From positions 9,408 to 73,407 of the forward strand of contig JAPKMW010000052.1 in assembly GCA_026645575.1 (NCBI GenBank): 64,000 nucleotides of DNA, read 5' to 3'. Numbering within the stretch: the stretch's first letter is position 1; the number at the start of each line of letters is the position of its first letter. Positions 16,314 through 25,290 of this stretch are shown one piece after another. The notes below the pieces were generated by a model. The model searched no databases. It worked only from the letters and a program-made list of their open reading frames with translations, and had not been told where the DNA came from. A program made the position numbers and the translations under genes. This DNA is from Caldilineaceae bacterium. GTDB lineage: Bacteria > Chloroflexota > Anaerolineae > Caldilineales > Caldilineaceae.

Positions 16314-17660
16314 ATGATCAACGAACGCATCTCACGACGAAGTTTTCTGGCCCTGACAGCCGGCCTAACCGGCGCTACTGCGTTAGCGGCCTGTGCTGTG
16401 CCGGCAGCCGCCCCTGGTGGTGAGCAAGCTGCTGCCGGCAGCGCTGCCCCCGCCGCCGAAGTCGCCGACCTGCGCCTCACCTTCTGGGGTGACCTGGCCG
16501 ATATGCCGACCTGGAACTGGGGGTTGGAAGAGTTCAAGAAGGAACATGGCGACATCAATATTCAGTGGGAGAACACCCCCTGGGGCGAGTATTGGACCAA
16601 GTTGCAGACCGAGGTGGCCGGCGGCGTCACGCCCGATGTGGTCGGCATGGTCTCCATGTATTCGCAGCAATACATCCGCCAGGGGACGCTCCTGCCGCTC
16701 AATCAATTTATCGAGCGGGAGCCGGATGTCAATGTCGATGACTTCTGGCCGGCGATCATGCCCGCCTACCGTCACCAAGGCGAAACCTTTGCCTTCCCCT
16801 ATGACCTCTCTACCATGTTGCTGATGTACAACAAAAAGCTCTTTGACGAAGCCGGCGTCCCCCATCCCGTGGGCGACTGGACATGGGATCAGTTCCTCGA
16901 TGCCTGCCAGAAGTTGACCAAAGACACCGACGGTGACGGCAAGGTCGATCAATGGGGCTGGTTGCTGCCCAATTTGTCGGGCTGGACGCTGGATGTCCCC
17001 TTAACGACCAACAAGGCGAGCATGTACAATGCCGAAGGGACAAAGTCTACGCTGGACACGCCCGAAGCCATCGAGACGCTTCAGTGGCTGGCCGACCTGC
17101 GCAATGTCCACAAGGTGGTGCCAACGCCCGGCGAAATTGGCGATGTGCCGCTCTTTGAGACCGGTCGCGCCGCCATGACCTGGGGCAATCCCGAATTTGT
17201 CCAGGTGCTGACTTCGCGTGTCGGCCCGCCGCGCCAGAATGATAATTTTGCGTGGGATGTGGCGCTCTTCCCCATGAAACAGCAGAATGGCAACGCTGTA
17301 CAGGGCGGCAGCTTTGCCATTGGCAAGACGACGAAATATGTGGAGCAAGCGTGGACCTTCCTGAAATTCTACACCAGCGCACCCATTCTCAAGGAGATGG
17401 TCGGCGTGCCTAGCCGCGGCATCCCCGGTCGCGCCTCGATTGGTGACACGCTGGTGACCGACAACAACCCCGAACATCAACAGTACTTCCTGGATGTGAT
17501 GGAATACGCCATCTCGACCTTTATCCCGGTCTATCAGCAGGCGGTCGCCATCAACCAGAAGCACCTGGACCCCGTCTTCCTGGGCGAAACCACCGCCGCT
17601 GAAGCCTGTGTCGCCCTGGCCGAAGAATTGAATCCAATCTTGGAAAAAGCGGCAGCATAA
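16314..17660 (+). CDS. Carbohydrate ABC transporter substrate-binding lipoprotein
   Basis: The ATG at 16314 is chosen because GAAGGAG lies 8 nt upstream. It gives 448 residues starting MINERISRRSFLALTAG. The leader has a twin-arginine-like SRR followed by a lipobox LAAC with Cys27, so it is a lipid-anchored extracellular protein. The body matches family 1 sugar-binding proteins: LTFWGDLADMPTWNWG, QTEVAGGVTPDVVGM, FPYDLSTMLLMYNKKLFDEAG and KLTKDTDGDGKVDQWGW. It delivers a sugar or sugar derivative to the two permeases downstream. No ATPase gene is in the operon, which suggests a shared MsmK-type ATPase elsewhere. Confidence 0.9.
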   Translation: MINERISRRSFLALTAGLTGATALAACAVPAAAPGGEQAAAGSAAPAAEVADLRLTFWGDLADMPTWNWGLEEFKKEHGDINIQWENTPWGEYWTKLQTEVAGGVTPDVVGMVSMYSQQYIRQGTLLPLNQFIEREPDVNVDDFWPAIMPAYRHQGETFAFPYDLSTMLLMYNKKLFDEAGVPHPVGDWTWDQFLDACQKLTKDTDGDGKVDQWGWLLPNLSGWTLDVPLTTNKASMYNAEGTKSTLDTPEAIETLQWLADLRNVHKVVPTPGEIGDVPLFETGRAAMTWGNPEFVQVLTSRVGPPRQNDNFAWDVALFPMKQQNGNAVQGGSFAIGKTTKYVEQAWTFLKFYTSAPILKEMVGVPSRGIPGRASIGDTLVTDNNPEHQQYFLDVMEYAISTFIPVYQQAVAINQKHLDPVFLGETTAAEACVALAEELNPILEKAAA

Positions 17661-17758
17661 GGGAGACAGGTAAACAGGTAAACAGGTAAACAGGGACATA
17701 TGACGTGTCTCCCTATCTCCCTGTTTACCTGTCTCCCTGTCTCCCTATTTACCTGTCT
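17661..17758. repeat. Facing 8-nt repeats (GGTAAACA)n between binding protein and permease
   Basis: Three perfect GGTAAACA units at 17669-17692 face TGTTTACC/TGTCTCCC-type units at 17707-17757, giving a long imperfect hairpin around the middle. It fills the gap between the highly needed binding protein and the permeases. Such a structure could protect the upstream mRNA end and lower downstream expression. Confidence 0.75.
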
Positions 17759-17778
17759 ACCAACCAGGGAAATAACTC

Positions 17779-18732
17779 ATGGCAACTATTGCACAAGAGA
17801 TAAAGCCAACAGCGCGGCGCAGAAGCAGTGTGTGGCGCAACAGGAATCGACGACGGGAATTGATCGCCGCCCTCTGTTTTTTGCTGCCCAACTTGGTTGG
17901 CTTTGTGATCTTTATGGCCGGCCCGCTCTTGACCTCGTTGGGGATTTCGTTGTTGGAATGGAATCTGTTAACCCCGCCGGTCTGGCTGGGAGTGGAAAAC
18001 TATTTCCATCTGGTGCAGGATGATGATTTCTGGCTCAGTCTGCGCGCCACCTTCTATTACATGGCGGGTAGTGTGCCGTTGAGCATTGTGTCGGCCTTGG
18101 CGCTGGCGCTGGCGCTCAACCAGAAGATCCGCGGCATTGCCATCTACCGCACCATCTACTTCATCCCGGTTGTCTCGTCGATGATTGCGGTGGCGCTCAT
18201 GTGGCGTTGGATGTACAACCCCACCTCCGGCATTCTCAACTATATGCTCGACTGGCTCTTTACCACCCTCCACCTGCCGCTCACCCCGCCCGACTGGTTG
18301 CAAAGCCGGGTCTGGGCCATGCCGGCGATTATCTTGATGAGCGTCTGGAAGGGCTTGGGCTATAACATGGTTCTCTTTCTGGCTGGTCTGCAAGGGATTC
18401 CTGCCCATCTCTACGAAGCCGCCGAGATCGACGGCGCAAGCAGTTGGATCAAATTCCGCCACATCACCCTGCCGCTGTTGACGCCGACTACCTTTTTCAT
18501 TGTGATCATTTCGATCATCGGCTCGTTCCAGATCTTTGAACAAGCCTACATCATGACCCAAGGCGGCCCGGCGCGCTCGACGGTGACAACAGTCTATTAC
18601 ATCTATGAAAATGGCTTCCAGTGGTATCAGATGGGCTATGCGTCGGCAGTGGCCTGGTTCCTCTTTGCCTTGATTCTGCTGGTGACGGTGATTCAGTGGC
18701 GCTATCAAGATCGGTGGGTCTTCTATGAGTGA
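17779..18732 (+). CDS. Sugar ABC transporter permease, MalF/UgpA type
   Basis: A 317-residue inner-membrane permease with six predicted helices. The first lies near residue 30 (LIAALCFLLPNLVGFVIFMA). The cytoplasmic EAA loop reads EAAEIDGASSWIKFRHITLP, the site that docks the ATPase. The N-terminal RRNRNRRRE-like basic stretch fits the inside-positive rule. It is the second gene of the carbohydrate operon and overlaps the next permease by 8 bp, so translation is coupled. The substrate cannot be deduced. The neighbouring dehydrogenases suggest a polyol or sugar derivative. Confidence 0.92.
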   Translation: MATIAQEIKPTARRRSSVWRNRNRRRELIAALCFLLPNLVGFVIFMAGPLLTSLGISLLEWNLLTPPVWLGVENYFHLVQDDDFWLSLRATFYYMAGSVPLSIVSALALALALNQKIRGIAIYRTIYFIPVVSSMIAVALMWRWMYNPTSGILNYMLDWLFTTLHLPLTPPDWLQSRVWAMPAIILMSVWKGLGYNMVLFLAGLQGIPAHLYEAAEIDGASSWIKFRHITLPLLTPTTFFIVIISIIGSFQIFEQAYIMTQGGPARSTVTTVYYIYENGFQWYQMGYASAVAWFLFALILLVTVIQWRYQDRWVFYE

Positions 18733-19621
18733 ACAAACCTTGACTGCACAACCTGTCCTGCGTGGCGCAGCCGTCACCCAACGGCGATCGCGCCGGCTGG
18801 GGCGCTATTTCTGGCAACATCTCATCAGCCATCTCCTGTTGACCCTGGGCGCGGTGACAATGGTCATCCCCTTTCTCTGGATGTTGTCAACCTCGTTGAA
18901 AAATGACCGGCAGGCGTACATCTTCCCGCCCGAATGGCTGCCCGACCCGATCATGTGGTCGAATTACAGCACCACCTGGCAGGCGCTACCCTTTGACCTT
19001 TTCTTGCTGAACAGCGTGGTTGTCTCCGTCTTCGTGACGTTGGGGCAGATCTTCACCTGTTCGCTGGGCGCCTTTGCCTTTGCGCGCTTACATTTTCCCG
19101 GTCGCGACCAGTTGTTTTTTCTCTACCTGGCGACGATCATGGTGCCCTTCCAGGTGGTCATGATCCCGCTCTTTATTCTGGTGCGCGAACTGAAGTGGAT
19201 CGACAGCTATGCCGGCTTGATCATTCCTCTGATCTTTAGCGCCTATGGCACCTTTCTGCTGCGCCAGTTCTTTCTGACCATTCCCAACGAACTGGAAGAC
19301 GCTGCCAAGATCGACGGCTGTAGCTACTTCCGCATCTACTGGAACATTATGTTGCCCCTCTCCAAACCGGCGTTGGCGACGTTGGGGATCTTTGTTTTTC
19401 TGTGGAGTTGGAATAACTTTCTCTGGCCGCTGCTGATTGTCAACACGCTGGAGATGAAGACGCTGCCGCTAGGGCTGGCCTATTTTCTGGGGCAATATAC
19501 GGTCTACTGGAATCTCCTGATGGTGGGCGCAACCATTGCGTTGCTGCCGGTGTTGATCGTCTTTTTCTTTGCCCAGCGCTATTTTATTGAAGGGATTACG
19601 CTGACGGGGTTGAAGGGCTGA
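18725..19621 (+). CDS. Sugar ABC transporter permease, MalG/UgpE type
   Basis: The 298-residue partner permease has six helices and the family's typical opening: HLLLTLGAVTMVIPFLWMLS then TSLKN. The EAA loop reads EDAAKIDGCSYFRIYWNIML, and the C-terminus ends QRYFIEGITLTGLKG, a classic MalG-type ending. It starts inside the end of the first permease gene (8-bp overlap). Together with 16314-17660 and 17779-18732 it forms a complete importer except for the ATPase. Confidence 0.92.
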   Translation: MSEQTLTAQPVLRGAAVTQRRSRRLGRYFWQHLISHLLLTLGAVTMVIPFLWMLSTSLKNDRQAYIFPPEWLPDPIMWSNYSTTWQALPFDLFLLNSVVVSVFVTLGQIFTCSLGAFAFARLHFPGRDQLFFLYLATIMVPFQVVMIPLFILVRELKWIDSYAGLIIPLIFSAYGTFLLRQFFLTIPNELEDAAKIDGCSYFRIYWNIMLPLSKPALATLGIFVFLWSWNNFLWPLLIVNTLEMKTLPLGLAYFLGQYTVYWNLLMVGATIALLPVLIVFFFAQRYFIEGITLTGLKG

Positions 19622-19686
19622 CCAATAATTAATGGTCAATGGAAAATTGAAAATGGTTAATGATGAGCAGGTGAAAAGGGGTGTTT

Positions 19687-20724
19687 ATGCGGGGTGCGGT
19701 TGTCCCGGAGCCGGGGAAAATTGCGTTGGTGGATCTGCCGGAGCCGGCGTATAATGACTATGAAGCGTTGGTCGAAATTTTAACCTGTTCGATCTGTTCC
19801 GGCACCGATACCCATATTGTCGATGACCACTTTCCTATGCGTGCCTACCCCTGTGTCCTGGGGCATGAAAGCATCGGGCGAGTGATCGAAGTCGGTGCGG
19901 CGGTGCGCAACCTGAAGCCGGGCGATCTGGTGCTGCGCCCAACAGCGGTGCGACCGGGCGAAACGCTCGGTGGGTACAACTCGATGTTTGGCAGCTTTGT
20001 CGAATATGGGATCGTTGCCGATGCTGCTGCGATCATTGCCGACACGCCGCGGGCGCAGACGCCAAAACTCCCGCCTTTCGCCCTGGCGCAACAGGTGACG
20101 CCGCCTGACTTTGACCCTGATCTGGCCGGCGCCTTTATCACCTTCAAAGAGACGCTCAGTTTTCTCCAGCGGCTGGGGGTGCAACCGGGGCGCAGCACCT
20201 TGATCCTAGGTAGCGGCACGGTCGGCTTGAGCTTTGCCTTGGGCGCCAAACTCATCGGTGCGACGCCGGTCATTGTCACCGGTCGCCGCTCGGAAGCGCT
20301 GGCGACGGCGCAAGCCTTTGGCGCCGATCAGGTCATCAATGTGACCAGCGAAAATCTGGTGGAAGCGGTCAAACGCTACACCAATGGGCAGGGCGTCGAT
20401 TTTACCGTCGAAGCCGTGGGCGACTGGGAGGTGTTGCAAGCCGGCATTCGCACCCTGGCCGACAACGGTCAGATTGGCATCTATGGCGTCGCTCCCGCTC
20501 GCGTTGCCACCATGGACTGGTCGGGAACGGCGCGCAACTGGGCGCTGCGTTTTGTCCAACCCAAAGAAGAGCAGGTACACAACCAGGTGTTGGAGCAGAT
20601 GCGCCTGGGCATGATCGACTTGCACAAGTTTGTCACCCATCGTGTACCGTTCGACGAAATTCGTGAAGGGTTTGATCTAGTGCGCAATAAGCAAGCGACC
20701 AAAGTAGTAGTCAAAATTCGGTAA
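19687..20724 (+). CDS. Zinc-dependent MDR alcohol/polyol dehydrogenase
   Basis: The ATG at 19687 gives 345 residues starting MRGAVVPEPGKIALVDLPEP. An in-frame GTG 6 bp earlier is an alternative start. Catalytic zinc ligands are visible: Cys in CSICSGTDTHI near 35-40 and His-Glu in LGHESIGRV near 60. The structural-zinc four-Cys lobe is absent. The Rossmann motif LILGSGTVGLSFALGAK lies near 178-194. TGRR follows the second strand and hints at NADP preference. It probably oxidises or reduces the substrate imported by the upstream transporter. The genes downstream follow closely on the same strand. Confidence 0.85.
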   Translation: MRGAVVPEPGKIALVDLPEPAYNDYEALVEILTCSICSGTDTHIVDDHFPMRAYPCVLGHESIGRVIEVGAAVRNLKPGDLVLRPTAVRPGETLGGYNSMFGSFVEYGIVADAAAIIADTPRAQTPKLPPFALAQQVTPPDFDPDLAGAFITFKETLSFLQRLGVQPGRSTLILGSGTVGLSFALGAKLIGATPVIVTGRRSEALATAQAFGADQVINVTSENLVEAVKRYTNGQGVDFTVEAVGDWEVLQAGIRTLADNGQIGIYGVAPARVATMDWSGTARNWALRFVQPKEEQVHNQVLEQMRLGMIDLHKFVTHRVPFDEIREGFDLVRNKQATKVVVKIR

Positions 20725-20740
20725 CACAGGAGAATGTATC

Positions 20741-21745
20741 ATGCACTATCGCACCCTTGGCAAAACGGGGTTACGCGTCAGCGAACTGGCCATGGGCGGC
20801 TTGTTTGTCGCGTCCCGCTTTTCGACCGGCAAAGAGGACGCCCGGCGCGCCGTGCAACGGGCCTTCCAACTGGGCGTCAATCTGGTGGACACGGCGCCCA
20901 CCTATCTCGACAGCGAGACCGTGCTGGGCTATGCCCTGGCCGGGACGACGCAGCCCTATTTTCTTTCGACCAAATTGAGCGGCAAGTATGAGAACTTCAA
21001 TGCCCAGGACAAAGCGATGCTCCGCCGCATCTTTGACGAGAGTTTGCAGACGTTGGGCCGCGATTCCGTGGACATCCTCATGATCCACGAGCCGGATCGC
21101 CCCGGTCAATATGACTGGTTCAGCGACCACGAGCGCTTTCACGGGCCGGTCTGTGAGTTGCTGGATGAACTCAAAGCGGAAGGGTTGGTGCGCTTTACGG
21201 GGCTGGGCGGCACGACGGCTTATGAACTGCCCCACATCATCAACACCGGTCTGTATGACGTGGTGTTGACCGCCTTTAACTACAGCCTGCTCTGGCAAGA
21301 GGCGTTGATCGAAGTGATCCCGGCAGCGAAAAAGCAGGGCATGGGCATCATTGTCGGCTCGCCGTTGCAACAAGGCGCGCTGGCCCGCCGCTTTGATGAC
21401 GAAGTGAATCAGGGCGCACGCTGGCTTTCCAAGCCGCGGCGGGAGCAATATAAACGGCTCTATGCTCTGCTCGATGAGATCGACATTCCGTTGGCTGAAC
21501 TGGGGCTGCGTTTCGTCATCTCTAACCCAGACATTTCCACGGTGCTAATGGGCGCTCGCTCGGTTGAAGAGGTGGAAGCCAATGTCGCTGCGGTGGAAAA
21601 AGGCCCCTTGCCCGCTGATCTGTTGGGACGCATCCAAGAGATTGCAGAGATGGTGCCTTTCCGCCCCTTTGAAGAACCCTTTAGCCCGCCCTTTGGCCGT
21701 CCCAAGCGAGTAGGGCCAGGGTGGGCGAATGCCGGACGCGGCTAA
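20741..21745 (+). CDS. Aldo/keto reductase
   Basis: A 334-residue aldo-keto reductase with the (beta/alpha)8 landmarks: MHYRTLGKTGLRVSELAMGG at the start, VNLVDTAPTYLDSETVLGYAL with the catalytic Asp and Tyr, STKLSG with the Lys, and ILMIHEPDRPG with the His. The C-terminal cofactor part includes SNPDISTVLMGARSVEEVEANV. It resembles the D-threo-aldose/L-galactose dehydrogenase-like group. It is the fifth gene of the carbohydrate operon, 16 bp after the dehydrogenase gene, and likely acts on the same pathway. Confidence 0.88.
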   Translation: MHYRTLGKTGLRVSELAMGGLFVASRFSTGKEDARRAVQRAFQLGVNLVDTAPTYLDSETVLGYALAGTTQPYFLSTKLSGKYENFNAQDKAMLRRIFDESLQTLGRDSVDILMIHEPDRPGQYDWFSDHERFHGPVCELLDELKAEGLVRFTGLGGTTAYELPHIINTGLYDVVLTAFNYSLLWQEALIEVIPAAKKQGMGIIVGSPLQQGALARRFDDEVNQGARWLSKPRREQYKRLYALLDEIDIPLAELGLRFVISNPDISTVLMGARSVEEVEANVAAVEKGPLPADLLGRIQEIAEMVPFRPFEEPFSPPFGRPKRVGPGWANAGRG

Positions 21746-21782
21746 TTTATCATAACTCAACAAAAGTAGGGAGAAATGATTG

Positions 21783-22781
21783 ATGCAAGCACAAGCATTG
21801 ATTTGCACCGCACAGCAACAATTTTCGCTGGAGACCTTTGCCGTTCCCGACCCTGCTGGCGATCAAATTCTGGTGCGCACGCTCTATTCCGGCGTCAGCG
21901 TCGGCACCGAGTTTGCCGTGATTCGGGGTAAGTTGGACTGGGGTCCATTCCCCGTCTGCACTGGCTATCAGGCCACCGGCGTCGTGGAGGCGGTGGGGCC
22001 AGCGGTGACCCGTTTCAAAACCGGCGATCAGGTCTACTACCGCCGCAACTTCATGCCCATGAGCTGGCAAGGGCAGAAGATCAACACCTGCGCCGGCACC
22101 CACTGTTCGGTTGCCCTTATCGGCGAAAACGCCGAAGTGGAACCGTTGCCGGAAGGTGTTGACGAGGCAGTCGGTTCCACCTTTGTTATGCCGTCGGTGG
22201 GCTACAATGCGGTCAACATGGCCGGCGTACAGATGGGTGATGTGGTGGCGGTTCACGGGGTCGGGCTGATTGGCTTGGGGGCGTTGGTGGCGGCGCGCTT
22301 GCGTGGCGCCATTACCATTGCCATTGATCTGGATGACCGCCGGCTGGCCCTGGCCCGTGACATGGGCGCGGCCTATGTCATTAATGGCAAAACCGAAGAG
22401 GTCAAGGCGCAGGTTGAGGCAATAAAACCGGGCGGCGCTGATGTGGTCTTTGAGGCCACCGGGATTCCGGCCTCACTTGATCCAGCCTTTGCCCTTGCCC
22501 GGCTGCATGGCAAATTTGTCTTTCTGGGCAACTATGGCAACGCGCCCATCTCCTTTCACTTTCTCGTCCCCCACGTCAAACAACTGACCGCCTTCTTCCC
22601 CTGCAACGATGGGCTGAAACCCTGTCGCGACGCCGTGTTGCGCAACATCGGCAGCGGCGCCATTCCCTGGCAGAAGACCATTACCCATACTGTATCCGCC
22701 AGGGAAGCGCCGGCGCTCTATGATGCCATCAATCGGAATGCGATCCCGGAAATGATGGGCGCCGTGATTCGGTGGGCCTAA
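21783..22781 (+). CDS. MDR-family dehydrogenase without catalytic zinc Cys
   Basis: The ATG at 21783 gives 332 residues. This is a medium-chain dehydrogenase/reductase. The first zinc position reads YSGVSVGTEFAV, with Ser in place of Cys. TGYQATGVVEAVG follows, also without the usual His-Glu, so it is probably a zinc-independent member. The Rossmann fold starts GDVVAVHGVGLIGLGALVAA near 150 and is followed by AIDLDDRRLALARDMGA, where the Asp suggests NAD. It resembles the bacteriochlorophyllide/inositol-type dehydrogenases often found with sugar ABC operons. It is the last gene of the operon starting at 16314. Confidence 0.8.
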   Translation: MQAQALICTAQQQFSLETFAVPDPAGDQILVRTLYSGVSVGTEFAVIRGKLDWGPFPVCTGYQATGVVEAVGPAVTRFKTGDQVYYRRNFMPMSWQGQKINTCAGTHCSVALIGENAEVEPLPEGVDEAVGSTFVMPSVGYNAVNMAGVQMGDVVAVHGVGLIGLGALVAARLRGAITIAIDLDDRRLALARDMGAAYVINGKTEEVKAQVEAIKPGGADVVFEATGIPASLDPAFALARLHGKFVFLGNYGNAPISFHFLVPHVKQLTAFFPCNDGLKPCRDAVLRNIGSGAIPWQKTITHTVSAREAPALYDAINRNAIPEMMGAVIRWA

Positions 22782-22895
22782 AACCGAATTGGGTTTGGTA
22801 TATAAGTTGCCAATCGGTTGACGCCGGACGTAAGCGGTGATAAACTTGGCTATCGTCAAGCGATAACGGAAAAGCGTCATACCGACGAGGTGTCT

Positions 22896-24233
22896 ATGGG
22901 AGCTAACCCCTTCTTCCATCGGGGTGCGATTCGCACAAGCGCCGATTTCTTTGGCCGGCAGTTGGAAAGTACACAGATAGCCGATCTGCTGCGCAACGGG
23001 CAAAGTGTGGCGATGGTGGCGCCGCGCCGGCTGGGGAAAACGTCCTTGCTCTTCCATCTGCTGGATCCGACCTTCCGGCAGCAACAAGGGTTGGCAACCG
23101 ACCGCTATTGTTGCGTCTACCTCAATGGCGAGGGCCGGAGTACCGTAGATCCCTCAGCGCTCTATTTGTCTTGCCTGGAAGAATTACACGAAACCCTGAC
23201 CCAAGCCGGCCACCCCAATCTCCTGCCGCCCTTGCCAACCGCCCCGGTTGACTACCGCACCTTTGCCGGTGCGATCCGCGCCGTTGCTCGTCAGGGCCTG
23301 CAACTTATTCTGATCTGGGATGAATTTGAGGCGTTGAGCCTCAACCCCCATTTGGATGCCGACTTTTTCTCCGGTCTCCGCGCCCTGGCAACCCAGTATG
23401 GCGTTGCCTATGTCACGGCCTCGGCAGAATCCCTGCTGACCCTGACTTATGTCAATCGCCAAGTCCTGAGTTCCCCTTTTTTTAATATCTTCGCCCAAGT
23501 CCGTCTCCGCCTCTTTACTCCGGCAGAGGCGACTACCCTATTGGTGGACCTTGCCGCGCGCGGTGGCGTAACCTTTGCCGCGGAGACCGTAGCCTATCTG
23601 TTGGATCTGGCTGGGTGGCACCCGCTTTACCTCCAGATTGCTGGCTACCATGCCTATGAACAGTGCGTTCACGCCGATGGGCCGCTGACTCCGGCGGCTT
23701 ACGCCGCTTTACACCGCGCCTTTTGTGATGAGGTTGATGCGCATTGGCGCTACGCCTGGTCAAAGTTATCGCCGGAGGAGCAAAAATATCTGGCCTTGCT
23801 GCCGCTTGTGCGCCAGACCCAACCGACCGTTGTCCAGTGGTTGGAGACGCACGGCGTAGTCAAACGTCAGCAGGATCTCGCCGATTATCTGTCACCGACC
23901 TTCCAAACCTTTGTTGCCCAGCAAGCCGTCGCCGGCCTGTTACAAGCGCCGCCCTTGACCCTGGAACCGATGCAGCGCACCGCTTTACAACGAGGCCGGG
24001 TCATCAAGCTGTCACCAGCAGAATTTGATCTGTTGGCGCTGTTGATCCGCCAGGAAGGCAAGGTGCTTTCCGGCGATGAGATCATGCTTGCACTCTGGCC
24101 GACAGACCGGGATGCCGATAACGCTGAACGCTTGAAGGATCTCCTCAAAGGGCTGCGTCGCTTGTTGGACAAAGATGCTGAGTGCATCCAAAATGTGCGC
24201 GGGCAAGGTTACTTTTTCCGCCGACTTGCGTAA
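22896..24233 (+). CDS. AAA/STAND-type ATPase with C-terminal OmpR-like winged helix
   Basis: The ATG at 22896 (MGANPFFHRGAI) is preferred to an in-frame TTG at 22818. The 445-residue protein starts with a P-loop ATPase of the kind found in STAND/Archaeal-type ATPases: FFGRQLE, then Walker A VAPRRLGKTSLLFHL near residue 47-61, and Walker B LILIWDEFEAL near 140. The C-terminus (about 350-440) is a PhoB/OmpR-type winged helix: IKLSPAEFDLLALLIRQEGK, LSGDEIMLALWP and a final VRGQGYFFRRL. It may be an ATP-controlled transcription factor. Its ATPase domain is related in layout to that of 31357-35166. The regulated genes are unknown. Confidence 0.8.
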   Translation: MGANPFFHRGAIRTSADFFGRQLESTQIADLLRNGQSVAMVAPRRLGKTSLLFHLLDPTFRQQQGLATDRYCCVYLNGEGRSTVDPSALYLSCLEELHETLTQAGHPNLLPPLPTAPVDYRTFAGAIRAVARQGLQLILIWDEFEALSLNPHLDADFFSGLRALATQYGVAYVTASAESLLTLTYVNRQVLSSPFFNIFAQVRLRLFTPAEATTLLVDLAARGGVTFAAETVAYLLDLAGWHPLYLQIAGYHAYEQCVHADGPLTPAAYAALHRAFCDEVDAHWRYAWSKLSPEEQKYLALLPLVRQTQPTVVQWLETHGVVKRQQDLADYLSPTFQTFVAQQAVAGLLQAPPLTLEPMQRTALQRGRVIKLSPAEFDLLALLIRQEGKVLSGDEIMLALWPTDRDADNAERLKDLLKGLRRLLDKDAECIQNVRGQGYFFRRLA

Positions 24234-24358
24234 GGGGCCGTTACCACTTTCCTCGCATTTTCCCCGCAATTTCCCATGATTTCCCCTTGTTGCCGCACCC
24301 GACGCCTGTCATACTATAGCTGCCAATTCCAGAATTTATCATGCAAAAGGAGCATTTC

Positions 24359-24688
24359 ATGGCGCTTATCATGGCAACTTGGGATCTGCCCGCCGACAAA
24401 GAACAGCTTGAGCGTTATGCCGCCTGGGCCGAGGAATCGATCAAAGAGACCCTGCGTCTGCCCGGCCTGCAAGAATGGCGCGGGTTCCGTAATCCGTCGG
24501 GGATGACGCCGCAAGTCATGGCCATCCATGAATTTGACACAACGGCGTCACTTCAACGCTGGCTTCAGTCGGCTGATTATGCGGCAACGGTGGCGACAAT
24601 GCGCACCTTGGGTTGTACAAGTTTTTCGCTACAAATCTGGGACGTTTCTCCACTGGCGCCTACGCCGCTGCGCCCACCAGAGCGTTAA
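24359..24688 (+). CDS. Small protein, dimeric alpha/beta-barrel (ABM-like) fold suspected
   Basis: The ATG at 24359 is chosen because AAAGGAG lies 6 nt upstream, giving 109 residues. The sequence MALIMATWDLPADKEQLERY, then LPGLQEWRGFRN, then MAIHEFDTTASLQRWLQSADY follows the strand-helix-strand pattern of antibiotic-biosynthesis-monooxygenase-like and EthD-like small proteins. No catalytic residue is diagnostic, and the function is unknown. It stands between the ATPase-winged helix gene and the NTF2-like cluster, followed by a strong hairpin. Confidence 0.55.
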   Translation: MALIMATWDLPADKEQLERYAAWAEESIKETLRLPGLQEWRGFRNPSGMTPQVMAIHEFDTTASLQRWLQSADYAATVATMRTLGCTSFSLQIWDVSPLAPTPLRPPER

Positions 24689-24759
24689 GACCATTTGCGG
24701 AAAGAAGCTTGATTTCGGCTTGCAAGGGTGAGAGCCGCACGCGTTAGCACGCGGCAGAC

Positions 24760-24798
24760 CATCTGCGTTAGTACGCGACCTGTGTACTAACGCAGATG
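24760..24798 (+). terminator. Perfect 15-bp hairpin
   Basis: Arms CATCTGCGTTAGTAC at 24760-24774 and its complement at 24784-24798 with a 9-nt loop, followed by TTTCAG. It probably ends the transcript of the small gene at 24359-24688. A partial GCGTTAGCACGC copy just upstream (24741-24752) suggests a repeat-derived origin. Confidence 0.6.
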
Positions 24799-24847
24799 TT
24801 TCAGTGCCATCCATCTGACTTTCAGTTGCACTAAATAAGGAGCAAAA

Positions 24848-25261
24848 ATGACTACGCCTGAACAAATTCTTCACATCCATCACACCTACTTAGCCGCCCA
24901 CGATACCGGCGATCTGATCACGCTGGTGCAGTATACTCACCCGGCGTATAGCTATTTTCATGTCAATGCCGGCCTCAAAGGGGAGGCCGGTGATCCTGAC
25001 GTATTACAAGCGATTTATGCTAGTGGCTATAAAGCGCAGCTAAGTTTACACCACAGCGAGGCGCAAGTGTATGGTGACGCTGCCGTTGTCACCTGTTATC
25101 TTTCCGGGCAATTTACCTGGGCAGGGGGTGGCGGGTCTGTTGCCGGCACATACCGCTACACAGGGGTTTGGGTGAAGGTTGACGGACAGTGGAAAATTGT
25201 CCATGCCCATGCCTCGCCGCTGGCTCCTGAACACACGACTCGTTATCGGGAAGCCAATTAG
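24848..25261 (+). CDS. NTF2-like/SnoaL-like protein
   Basis: A 137-residue cone-shaped-fold protein of the SnoaL/DUF4440 kind: MTTPEQILHIHHTYLAAHDT, LVQYTHPAYSYFHV, VTCYLSGQFTW, then GTYRYTGVWVKVDGQWKIVH-like and ASPLAP near the end. The family covers small isomerases, hydrolases and ligand-binding proteins. The gene is paired with a close paralogue directly downstream, which shares the YFHV and HASPLAP motifs. It is the first of four NTF2-like genes in the 24.8-31.2 kb cluster. Confidence 0.75.
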   Translation: MTTPEQILHIHHTYLAAHDTGDLITLVQYTHPAYSYFHVNAGLKGEAGDPDVLQAIYASGYKAQLSLHHSEAQVYGDAAVVTCYLSGQFTWAGGGGSVAGTYRYTGVWVKVDGQWKIVHAHASPLAPEHTTRYREAN

Positions 25262-25290
25262 TGAATCTTAGCCCCAAAGCGGAGAGACCA

